A DNA stretch of 64,000 nt from Janibacter endophyticus (GTDB lineage Bacteria; Actinomycetota; Actinomycetes; Actinomycetales; Dermatophilaceae): NCBI RefSeq assembly GCF_016888335.1, contig NZ_JAFEJG010000004.1, positions 1,240,001 to 1,304,000 of the forward strand, read 5' to 3'. Numbering within the stretch: the stretch's first letter is position 1; every line of letters starts with the position of its first letter. A program made the translations under genes and the position numbers. The notes below the pieces were generated by a model. The model made no database searches and was not told the DNA's origin. It saw nothing but the letters and a program-made list of their open reading frames with translations. Positions 1-6,887 of this stretch are shown piece after piece.

Positions 1-1626
1 GCCTCGTGGGAGGGGCCGGGCGGGACCCGGGTCAGCGAGCGGGCCCTCAGTCGGCTGCGCTGGCTCGGAGCCGTCGTCGCGCGGCTGCGGACCGTGGCCG
101 GCCAGCCGCTGCCCGACCTCGTCGTCGAGGCCGAGCGAGCCCTCGGCGTCGACATCGAGGTGCTCGCCCGTCCCGGATGGAGCCCCGGCGCGGCCCGGGC
201 CCACCTCGACGCGTTCGCCGACGTCGCGGCGCAGTTCGCCGCGGGAGCCGACCGGGCGACCCTCGGCGGGTTCATCGACTGGGTCGAGGCGGCGATCGCG
301 GAGGAGCGCGGGCTCGACCGGCCCGTCGTCGACCCGACGCCCGACGCCGTGCAGGTCCTCACCTGCCACGCGGCGAAGGGGCTGGAGTGGGACGTCGTCG
401 CCGTCCCCGGCCTCGTCGAGGCGACCTTCCCCAGCCACAGCAGCCGGGCCCGGTGGGACAAGAAGGCGGAGCAGTGGGTCATGAGCGAGCCCACCGACAC
501 GGGGTGGCTGCACAAGACCGAGGGCGGCCTGCCCTACCCGCTGCGGGGGGACCGCGACGGTCTGCCGGAGCTCTTCGAGCATGCCCCGACGAGCAAGGAG
601 ATCGGCGAGTCGATCACCGAGTTCAAGCAGGCGGCGGGGCGGCAGGCGCTCACCGAGGAGCGCCGCCTCGCGTACGTCGCCTTCACCCGGGCGCGCCAGC
701 ACCTGCTCGTCGCCTCGTCGGTGTGGTCGGCGACGGGCAAGACGCCGCGCATGCCCTCGCGCTTCTTCGAGGAGGTCGCCGCGCTGCCCGGGGTCCATCG
801 CATCGCCGAGGCGGCCCTCCCCGAGACCGACGCCAACCCCAACCCCCTCCTCGAGCAGACCCGGGCTGTGCTGTGGCCGATGCCGGTCGAGTCCGAGACG
901 CGTCCCGCGCTCGAGCGGTCGCGGTCGGCCGTGGAGCGGCGCCCGGACGGCCCGGCCCTCGACGGCACGCACCCGCTCGACGGCGAGATCGAGCTGCTCC
1001 TTGCCGAGCGCGAGGCGGCCCGACGCCCCGCCGCGCCCAGCGTCTTGCTGCCTCCGCACCTCTCGACCTCGGCGCTGGTGTCGCTGGCGCGTGACGAGGA
1101 CGACTTCGCCTCGCGGCTGCGACGGCCGATGCCGGAGCCGCCCTCACGCGCGCTGCGCCGCGGCACGACCTTCCACGCGTGGGTCGAGCAGCACTACGGA
1201 GCGGCCGCGATGGTCGACGTGCTCGACCTGCCCGGTCGGGTCGACGCGGCGGTCGACGACCCCGACCTGCCAGAGCTGCAGCAGCGATTCCTCGCGAGCG
1301 AGTGGGCGGCCCGCACCCCGATCGAGATCGAGCTGAGCCTCGAGGTGGTCATCGCGGGCCGTGCGGTCCGCGGCCGGGTCGACGCGGTCTTCGCCGACGG
1401 TGACGGGGGGGTGACGATCGTCGACTGGAAGACCGGGCGCGCCCCCACCGGCGACGCGGCTGCCGCCGCCGCGCTCCAGCTGAGCGTCTACCGGATCGCC
1501 TACGCCCGCTGGACCGGGCTGCCGGCCGAGCAGGTCCGGGCGGCGTTCTACTACGGGTCGACCGGCGAGACGGTCCGTCCGGAGCTCGTGGACGAGTCTG
1601 CCGTCGAGGACCTCCTGCGGCCCTGA
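1..1626 (+). CDS. adnB: AdnB-type ATP-dependent helicase-nuclease, C-terminal part (5' end outside window)
   Basis: The frame is open from base 1, so only the last 541 residues are present. Visible are helicase superfamily 1 motif V (HAAKGLEWD, near 370-395), motif VI (YVAFTRAR, near 672-695) and a C-terminal PD-(D/E)XK nuclease domain with VDWKTGR followed by Q-x3-Y (near 1420-1495). This is the architecture of the mycobacterial AdnA/AdnB helicase-nucleases that resect double-strand breaks. I prefer AdnB because the motor motifs look intact and because, in Mycobacterium tuberculosis, the subunit gene nearest nudC and uvrD2 is adnB. A UvrD/RecB-like helicase-nuclease is certain; the exact subunit is inferred from gene order. 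Confidence 0.85.
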   Translation, partial: ASWEGPGGTRVSERALSRLRWLGAVVARLRTVAGQPLPDLVVEAERALGVDIEVLARPGWSPGAARAHLDAFADVAAQFAAGADRATLGGFIDWVEAAIAEERGLDRPVVDPTPDAVQVLTCHAAKGLEWDVVAVPGLVEATFPSHSSRARWDKKAEQWVMSEPTDTGWLHKTEGGLPYPLRGDRDGLPELFEHAPTSKEIGESITEFKQAAGRQALTEERRLAYVAFTRARQHLLVASSVWSATGKTPRMPSRFFEEVAALPGVHRIAEAALPETDANPNPLLEQTRAVLWPMPVESETRPALERSRSAVERRPDGPALDGTHPLDGEIELLLAEREAARRPAAPSVLLPPHLSTSALVSLARDEDDFASRLRRPMPEPPSRALRRGTTFHAWVEQHYGAAAMVDVLDLPGRVDAAVDDPDLPELQQRFLASEWAARTPIEIELSLEVVIAGRAVRGRVDAVFADGDGGVTIVDWKTGRAPTGDAAAAAALQLSVYRIAYARWTGLPAEQVRAAFYYGSTGETVRPELVDESAVEDLLRP

Positions 1627-1630
1627 CCCG

Positions 1631-2725
1631 TCAGCGGCGCCCCTCGGGCTCGACGTCCGACGGGTCCTCGTCGGTCTCCCCGGTCGCACGAGCCAAGGCT
1701 CCTGCGTCCTCGTCGGTCTCCCCGGTCGCACGAGCCAAGGCTCCTGCGTCCTCGTCGGTCTCCCCGGTCGCACGAGCCAAGGCTCCTGCGAGTTCCTGGG
1801 CGCTCGTCTCCTCGTCGAGGCGGCGCAGGGCGGAGGCCTGGTCCTCGGCGGCGTCGAGGTCGCCGGCGGCGACGGCGGCCATCATCGAGCGGACGAGCGA
1901 CATCTCGTGCGCGAGCCGGGCCCGGTCGACGAGGTGCGCGTCGGGCCGCTCCGAGCGGGTGTGCGCGTACGCCTCGAGGAAGGTGTCCAGTGACTCCTCG
2001 TCGAGGGCCGCGACGATCTCGGCGAGGTCGTCCGCGGCGTCGGCGACCCGGGCGTCCTCCCACCCGAGGAAACCCTTGACGACGAGCTCGCCCGGCTCGT
2101 CCTCGCCGACGAGCACCTGGTCCCCCTCGACCCCGCCGAGCGTCGGCACCGACGAGAAGCGCCACCTGCCGACGTCCTCGAGCTGGTTCTCCCACCGCTG
2201 CAGCAGCCCGGTCGGGACACGCCCCGTCGCCGCCGCACGGTCGAGGTCAGCGAGCCGCCGTGTCCGGTACGTCTCGGCGTCGTACGACACCGACCCCGCC
2301 TCGTCGAAGATCGCCGGGTCGAGGTTGTGCACCGTCGCGAGAGCACGTCCGAGGCTGGCTGTCAGACCCGGGCCCGGGGTGAGGAGGTCGAGCTCGACCG
2401 GACGGCCGGTGAGGTAGGGGTACACCGCGGCGCGACCCCCTTCGGGCAGGGCGACCCAGCCCTTGACGACCGGGACGGACTGGCGCAGCCGACGCGCGAC
2501 GAGGTGGGTCAGCGTGGCCGCCTGCTCGAGCTGGGCCGAGGCCGCCGCCGTGCGCGGCGAGCGGATGACCCAGCGCCGGTGCTCGGCGTCCTGGACGAAG
2601 GCGACGTCGTAGCGCGAGGTGGGCCCGGTGCGTACCTCCTCGACGCTCACCGGGTCGAGCCCGGAGACGGCGGCGCTGGCCAGCGCGGCGAGGGCGAGCG
2701 GTCCACGGTCGGCAGGGGAGTTCAC
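1631..2725 (-). CDS. Phosphotransferase (aminoglycoside/macrolide phosphotransferase-like)
   Basis: A 364-residue protein starting at a GTG (2725), convergent with the helicase gene. It looks like the APH/macrolide phosphotransferase fold: an N-terminal lobe ending near WVIRSPRT, a linker YPYLTGRP, a helix with LGRALATVHNLD, and a C-terminal lobe with GGVEGDQVLVGEDEPGELV. The usual catalytic HGDLxxxN is not recognisable in its normal form (GVEGDQVL replaces it), so activity is uncertain. The C-terminus is odd: the 14-residue unit AGALARATGETDED occurs three times in a row, encoded by a 42-bp tandem repeat. The paralogous position in M. tuberculosis holds a potassium channel gene, so this gene is a local substitution. 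The family is likely; the substrate is unknown. Confidence 0.75.
   Translation of the reverse strand: MNSPADRGPLALAALASAAVSGLDPVSVEEVRTGPTSRYDVAFVQDAEHRRWVIRSPRTAAASAQLEQAATLTHLVARRLRQSVPVVKGWVALPEGGRAAVYPYLTGRPVELDLLTPGPGLTASLGRALATVHNLDPAIFDEAGSVSYDAETYRTRRLADLDRAAATGRVPTGLLQRWENQLEDVGRWRFSSVPTLGGVEGDQVLVGEDEPGELVVKGFLGWEDARVADAADDLAEIVAALDEESLDTFLEAYAHTRSERPDAHLVDRARLAHEMSLVRSMMAAVAAGDLDAAEDQASALRRLDEETSAQELAGALARATGETDEDAGALARATGETDEDAGALARATGETDEDPSDVEPEGRR
1665..1790 (-). repeat. Three perfect 42-bp tandem repeats inside a coding region
   Basis: Units lie at 1665-1706, 1707-1748 and 1749-1790. Each encodes 14 residues near the C-terminus of the phosphotransferase, so copy number changes keep the frame. 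Each unit contains the core of the interspersed repeat (GAGCC-AA-GGCTC flanked by CGCAC and CTGCG) that is also found at 6793-6887 and 23977-24004. Confidence 0.95.
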
Positions 2726-2792
2726 GGCCTCCACGGTACGGCGCGGGCCACGCCGCGGGGCGGAGCGCCACGGCGGATCTACAGTGAGCGTC

Positions 2793-3716
2793 ATGCCCGA
2801 TGCCTTCGACGAGCTCGTCTTCGCGGGCCCTCCGCTCGACCGGGCGGCGGAGCTGCGCACCCGGCACGACGTCCTCCGCCGGCTGCTCGCGGAGCCGGGC
2901 ACCCGGGTCCTCGAGGTCGGCCGGCACTCGGTGGCGGCCGAGCGCGACGGCGAGAGGGTCACCCTTCGCCTCCGGTCGCCCCAGCCCGAGGACGAAGGGA
3001 GGGAGACGCTCCTCCTCGGCCGGCACGACGGCCGGGTCGTCCTGGCAGCCCGCGGTGACGGCGAAGGGCTGACCCCCCTTCGTGAGGTCGCGGACCTCCT
3101 CGGGCCGGCCGAGGCGTCCTTCGCGGCGACCGCGGTCGCCCTCGACAACTGGCACGGGAGCCACCCGCGGTGCTCACGCTGCGGTGAGCCGACCGTCATC
3201 GCGCAGGGTGGCTGGGTGCGGGTGTGCCCGGCCGACGAGAGCCCGCACCACCCGCGGACCGACCCGGCCGTGATCATGGCGGTCACCGACGACGCCGACC
3301 GGCTGCTCCTCGCCCGGGGGACGGGATGGCCGGTGGGCCGGATGTCGGTCCTCGCGGGTTTCGTCGAGCCGGGGGAGACCCTCGCTGCCGCGGTGACCCG
3401 TGAGGTTCTCGAGGAGGTGGGGATCGACGTCGTCGACGTGCGCTACCAGGGTGACCAGCCGTGGCCCTTCCCCGCCTCGCTGATGCTCGGCTTCACGGCC
3501 CGGGCGACCTCGACCGAGCTGACCCTCGACGGCACCGAGATCGCCGACGCGCGATGGTTCACGCGGGAGGAGCTGGCCGAGGCGCTCGAGCGCGGTGAGC
3601 TCCGCCGACCGATGTCGGTCTCGATCTCGGCCCGGCTCATCGAGCGCTGGTACGGCGGACCGCTGACCCGGCCCTCCGACCTGGGAGCGGTGCCCGGGGC
3701 TGTCACCCCCACCTGA
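2793..3716 (+). CDS. nudC: NAD(+) diphosphatase NudC
   Basis: A 307-residue NADH pyrophosphatase, which splits NAD(H) to NMN(H) and AMP and, in other bacteria, removes NAD caps from RNA. The Nudix box runs GFVEPGETLAAAVTREV then LEEVGI, and the NudC-specific QPWPFPAS follows about 30 residues later. A zinc ribbon precedes it (CSRC, then VCPAD); the fourth cysteine of the E. coli enzyme is missing and is replaced by an Asp/His-rich stretch (ADESPHHPRTDPAV). The ATG at 2793 is preceded by a short leader divergent from the phosphotransferase gene. uvrD2 starts 12 nt after its stop, so the two are probably cotranscribed, as in mycobacteria. Confidence 0.95.
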   Translation: MPDAFDELVFAGPPLDRAAELRTRHDVLRRLLAEPGTRVLEVGRHSVAAERDGERVTLRLRSPQPEDEGRETLLLGRHDGRVVLAARGDGEGLTPLREVADLLGPAEASFAATAVALDNWHGSHPRCSRCGEPTVIAQGGWVRVCPADESPHHPRTDPAVIMAVTDDADRLLLARGTGWPVGRMSVLAGFVEPGETLAAAVTREVLEEVGIDVVDVRYQGDQPWPFPASLMLGFTARATSTELTLDGTEIADARWFTREELAEALERGELRRPMSVSISARLIERWYGGPLTRPSDLGAVPGAVTPT

Positions 3717-3728
3717 CACGATGCCGAC

Positions 3729-5855
3729 GTGACTCCCTCCGCCGACGACGTCCTCAGCGGCCTCGACCCCGAGCAGCGCGAGGTCGCCGCTCACCCGACC
3801 GGGCCGATGTGCGTGCTCGCCGGCGCGGGGACCGGCAAGACGCGGGCGATCACGCACCGCATCGCGTACGGCGTGCACTCGGGCGTCTATCAGCCGCAGC
3901 GGGTCCTCGCGGTGACCTTCACGGCTCGGGCCGCCGGCGAGATGCGGGTGCGGCTGCGCGAGCTCGGGGTGGCCGGTGTGCAGGCGCGGACCTTCCACGC
4001 GGCGGCGCTGCGCCAGCTGCACTACTTCTGGCCGCAGGCCATCGGGGGAGCGGCGCCCGAGATCCTGCCGCACAAGGCGTCGGTCGTCGGCGAGGCCGCG
4101 TCCCGGCTGCGGCTCCAGCTCGACCGGACCGAGCTGCGTGACATCGCCGCCGAGATCGAGTGGGCCAAGGTCAGCCTGCTCACCCCCGAGTCCTACGCGG
4201 CGGCCGCCCGGCGCGCGCGCCGCGAGCCTCCCGGCATGGACGAGAGCGGGATGGCGCGGATGCTCGGGGTCTACGAGGAGGTCAAGGGGGAGCGCGGGGT
4301 CATCGACTTCGAGGACGTCCTACTACTCACCGTCGGCATCCTCGAGGAGCGCGAGGACATCGCCGCGACGGTCCGGCAGCAGTACCGGCACTTCGTCGTC
4401 GACGAGTACCAGGACGTCAACGCGTTGCAGCAGCGGCTGCTCGAGCTGTGGCTCGGCGGTCGCCACGAGGTGTGCGTCGTCGGTGACCCGATGCAGACGA
4501 TCTACTCCTTCACCGGGGCGAGCCCGCGGCACCTGCTCGACTTCGCCGCGCAGCACCCGGGGGCGCAGACGGTGCGGCTCGTGCGTAACTACCGCTCGAC
4601 GCCCCAGGTCGTCGAGACGGCCAACACCCTGCTCACGACGGTCCCGGTGAGCCGGCGCAGCGCGGGTGTCCAGCTGAGCGCCCAGCGGCCGGCGGGGGCG
4701 AGGCCGACCCTCACCGCGCTCGCCGACGACCCCGCCGAGGCGGCGTGGGTGGCGGGTGAGATCCGGCGCCGGGTCTCTGCCGGGACGCCGGCCTCCGACA
4801 TCGCGGTGCTCTTCCGGACCAACGGCCAGTCCGAGGCGCTGGAGTCGGCGCTCTCGGACGTCGGCGTGCCCTACCTCGTGCGCGGTGGCGAGCGGTTCTT
4901 CTCGCGGCGCGAGGTGCGGGACGCGATCGTGCTGCTGCGGGGCGCGGCGCGCACCGACGACGGCGAGCACCCGCTCGGCACGCTCGTCGCGGACGTGCTG
5001 AGCGGCATGGGCTGGCAGTCCGAGCCACCGGCGGCCTCGGGTGCCGTCCGGGCCCGGTGGGAGTCGCTCAAGGCGCTCGTCGACCTCGCCGAGACCACCG
5101 CCGCGACGACCCCCGGGGCTCGGGTGGCCGACCTTGTCCGGGAGCTCGACGAGCGGGCTGCCGCGCAGCACGCGCCGGCCGTCGACGGGGTCACCCTCGC
5201 GTCCCTCCACGCGGCGAAGGGGTTGGAGTGGCCCGTCGTCCATCTCGTCGGGTGCTCGGACGGGCTCATGCCGATCGTCATGGCCGAGGGGATGGACGAG
5301 ATCAACGAGGAGCGTCGTCTGCTCTACGTCGGGCTGACGCGGGCGCGCGACGAGCTGCACCTGTCGTGGGCGCGGGCACGGACGCCGGGGGCGCGGCCGA
5401 GCCGACGCGTGAGCCGTTTCCTCGACCCGCTCGCGGCGATCCTCGGTGAGGGAGCGCGGTCGACGCCCAAGTCTGCCGGGGGCGGGTCTGCAGGGGGAGG
5501 CCGGCGCGAGAAGCGGACGGCTCGGGTGCGCCACTGCAAGGGCTGCGGCACCGAGCTCACCACCGCGACCCAGCGGGCGTCGGGGCGGTGCCCGGAGTGC
5601 CCGCCGACCTACGACGAGGGGCTGTACGAGCGACTCGTGACGTGGCGGCGTGAGCTCTCCAAGGCCCAGTCGGTGCCGGCGTTCGTCGTCTTCACCGATG
5701 CGACGCTCGAGGCGATCGCCGAGGCCGAGCCGACGGACGCGCGAGGGCTGCTGGCCATCGCCGGGATCGGGGCGCGCAAGCTGGAGCAGTACGGCGACGA
5801 CGTGCTCGCGATCGTCGCGGGCGACGCGCCGAGTCCGCCTGCGGCACAAGACTGA
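3729..5855 (+). CDS. uvrD2: ATP-dependent DNA helicase UvrD2
   Basis: A 708-residue superfamily 1A 3'-5' helicase starting at GTG 3729. It has Walker A AGAGTGKTR near residue 32, the Q-motif region LDPEQREV before it, DEYQDVN (motif II), GDPMQTIYSFTGA (motif III), LVRNYRST (motif IV), LHAAKGLEW (motif V) and YVGLTRARDEL (motif VI). The C-terminus has a tetracysteine stretch (CKGCG...CPEC, near 5535-5600) followed by an HRDC domain ending near 5820. That tetracysteine plus HRDC layout is the hallmark of mycobacterial UvrD2. The gene follows nudC by 12 nt. Confidence 0.96.
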   Translation: MTPSADDVLSGLDPEQREVAAHPTGPMCVLAGAGTGKTRAITHRIAYGVHSGVYQPQRVLAVTFTARAAGEMRVRLRELGVAGVQARTFHAAALRQLHYFWPQAIGGAAPEILPHKASVVGEAASRLRLQLDRTELRDIAAEIEWAKVSLLTPESYAAAARRARREPPGMDESGMARMLGVYEEVKGERGVIDFEDVLLLTVGILEEREDIAATVRQQYRHFVVDEYQDVNALQQRLLELWLGGRHEVCVVGDPMQTIYSFTGASPRHLLDFAAQHPGAQTVRLVRNYRSTPQVVETANTLLTTVPVSRRSAGVQLSAQRPAGARPTLTALADDPAEAAWVAGEIRRRVSAGTPASDIAVLFRTNGQSEALESALSDVGVPYLVRGGERFFSRREVRDAIVLLRGAARTDDGEHPLGTLVADVLSGMGWQSEPPAASGAVRARWESLKALVDLAETTAATTPGARVADLVRELDERAAAQHAPAVDGVTLASLHAAKGLEWPVVHLVGCSDGLMPIVMAEGMDEINEERRLLYVGLTRARDELHLSWARARTPGARPSRRVSRFLDPLAAILGEGARSTPKSAGGGSAGGGRREKRTARVRHCKGCGTELTTATQRASGRCPECPPTYDEGLYERLVTWRRELSKAQSVPAFVVFTDATLEAIAEAEPTDARGLLAIAGIGARKLEQYGDDVLAIVAGDAPSPPAAQD

Positions 5856-5910
5856 AGATCCCCGCCCGCCCCTGACGTGGACGTCCTGGGACGCCCTCCG
5901 GGGCCGTTCG

Positions 5911-5951
5911 GAAAAATGAGCTGGCGGGCCGGAGAGGGTGTGCCCTAACCT
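5911..5951 (+). promoter_or_regulatory. Candidate whiB7 promoter
   Basis: An AT-rich run (GAAAAAT, 5911-5917) lies just upstream of a weak -35 region (CTGGCGG, about 5921-5927) and a TAACCT -10 hexamer (5946-5951). WhiB7-activated promoters are known to carry an AT-rich patch directly upstream of the -35, so the arrangement fits autoregulation. The -35 is weak and the assignment is inferred from position. Confidence 0.4.
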
Positions 5952-6017
5952 GCATGAGTCAGTCGGGAGCGCATGAGGCGCCCCGAGTCGCACGGTCACG
6001 AGAGGAGGGCAGTGCAC

Positions 6018-6191
6018 ATGGAGAAGCAGATTGCCTTCATCGCCGAGCAGCTCGGCGCTGCCCTCGTGCCCTGCACCGCCCCGTCCGCCCGGGTGCGCTG
6101 TGCAGCCGCCGCCGGCAATGCCGATCTGTACGGCACCGCCACCGTCGATGACCCGCGACCTCCAGGTCACTGGACCGTCCCCCTTCGCTGA
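6018..6191 (+). CDS. uORF in the whiB7 leader
   Basis: A 57-codon reading frame starting at ATG 6018, eight bases after a strong Shine-Dalgarno (GAGGAGGG, 6002-6009). It begins MEKQIAFIAEQLGAAL and ends 25 bases before the attenuator hairpin. In actinobacteria whiB7 is induced when antibiotics stall translation of a leader uORF, which frees an anti-terminator. The position and ribosome site support this role. The peptide itself probably has no function beyond regulation. An alternative GTG at 6012 is too close to the Shine-Dalgarno. Confidence 0.6.
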   Translation: MEKQIAFIAEQLGAALVPCTAPSARVRCAAAAGNADLYGTATVDDPRPPGHWTVPLR

Positions 6192-6216
6192 GGGACCACC
6201 TCCAGACCTGCACCTC

Positions 6217-6247
6217 AGGCCGCGGCATCCATCGGATACCGCGGCCT
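6217..6247 (+). terminator. Attenuator hairpin of the whiB7 leader
   Basis: A 9-bp perfect stem (AGGCCGCGG / CCGCGGCCT, 6217-6225 and 6239-6247) with a 13-nt loop, followed by TTCGT. It sits between the uORF stop and the whiB7 start at 6290. This is the expected place for the Rho-independent terminator that controls whiB7. The U-tract is short, as is common in high-GC actinobacteria. Confidence 0.7.
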
Positions 6248-6289
6248 TTCGTATGTCCCGACCCGACCACTGACCCAGGAACCACTCCC

Positions 6290-6586
6290 ATGACTGCCCT
6301 CCAGACCAGCTATCCACCGCATCAGCAGAGCCGGCTCATCGCGGTCGCGCACACCGCGCCGTGCCTCACCGAGGAGCCGGAGATCTGGTTCGCCGACACC
6401 CCCGACGGTGTCGAGTTCGCCAAGGCCCTGTGCACCATGTGCCCCATCCGTGAGAGCTGCCTCGCCGGCGCGCTCGAGCGGCGCGAGCCGTGGGGCGTGT
6501 GGGGCGGCGAGCTCTTCGACGCCGGCCGAGTCATCCCGCGCAAGCGGCCGCGTGGCCGGCCCCGCAAGCACCCCGTCTCCGCGTGA
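6290..6586 (+). CDS. whiB7: WhiB7 transcriptional activator
   Basis: A 98-residue WhiB-family iron-sulfur protein. Four cysteines ligate the cluster: one near residue 25 and then CTMCPIRESC around 48-57. The GVWGGE turn (in EPWGVWGGELF) contacts sigma factor. A C-terminal AT-hook RGRPRK inside a basic tail is specific to WhiB7 and binds AT-rich DNA upstream of the -35. WhiB7 drives intrinsic resistance to ribosome-targeting antibiotics. It lies between uvrD2 and an ABC1 kinase gene exactly as in M. tuberculosis. Expression is probably controlled by the uORF and hairpin just upstream. Confidence 0.96.
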   Translation: MTALQTSYPPHQQSRLIAVAHTAPCLTEEPEIWFADTPDGVEFAKALCTMCPIRESCLAGALERREPWGVWGGELFDAGRVIPRKRPRGRPRKHPVSA

Positions 6587-6611
6587 GCAGCCCGGAAGGA
6601 GGAACGACACC

Positions 6612-6734
6612 ATGAAGCCATTCCAGCGCGTCATGCGGTACCGCCGCACGCACGGGCAAGCCCCGCGTCAGCTCTCGCGCCGAGAGCGGGCCGAGATGCG
6701 ACAGCAGGTCCCGGTCCACCTGCGCGTGCGATGA
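6612..6734 (+). CDS. Small basic protein downstream of whiB7
   Basis: A 40-residue frame with an excellent Shine-Dalgarno (GGAAGGAGGAA, 6595-6605) eight bases before ATG 6612. It starts 25 nt after the whiB7 stop, so it is probably in the whiB7 transcript. The product is strongly basic (MKPFQRVMRYRRTHGQ, then many Arg residues) with no cysteines and no membrane segment. I do not recognise it. Charge and size would fit a ribosome- or RNA-associated peptide, but that is speculation. Confidence 0.55.
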   Translation: MKPFQRVMRYRRTHGQAPRQLSRRERAEMRQQVPVHLRVR

Positions 6735-6792
6735 CCTGCACCACGGTCGACCCCGTCACGACACCCGTCGAGGCGGGGTCGATCTGCGTCTC

Positions 6793-6887
6793 GCAGGAGC
6801 CAAGGCTCGTGCGAAGGGGGAGCGGCAGGAGCCTTGGCTCGTGCGAAGGGGGGGCGGCAGGAGCCTTGGCTCGTGCGAAGGGGGGGG
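6793..6887. repeat. Array of three ~32-bp copies of the GAGCC..GGCTCGTGCGAAGGGGG repeat
   Basis: Copies start at about 6793, 6825 and 6857. Each has the small hairpin GAGCC-NN-GGCTC, then GTGCGA and a G-run. The first copy has AA in the loop and the other two TT, as though the loop inverted. The array ends directly against the stop codon of the ABC1 gene. The rest of the 6735-6887 gap holds nothing else that I can identify. Confidence 0.9.

Noticed and set aside
1631-3286. A 551-residue form of the phosphotransferase
   Set aside because: The extra N-terminal part is antisense to nudC; the GTG at 2725 fits the domain start.
4323-6317. Long minus-strand frame opposite uvrD2
   Set aside because: It is a GC-bias artefact (Arg/Pro/Gly-rich) antisense to a well-conserved gene, like many others in the window.
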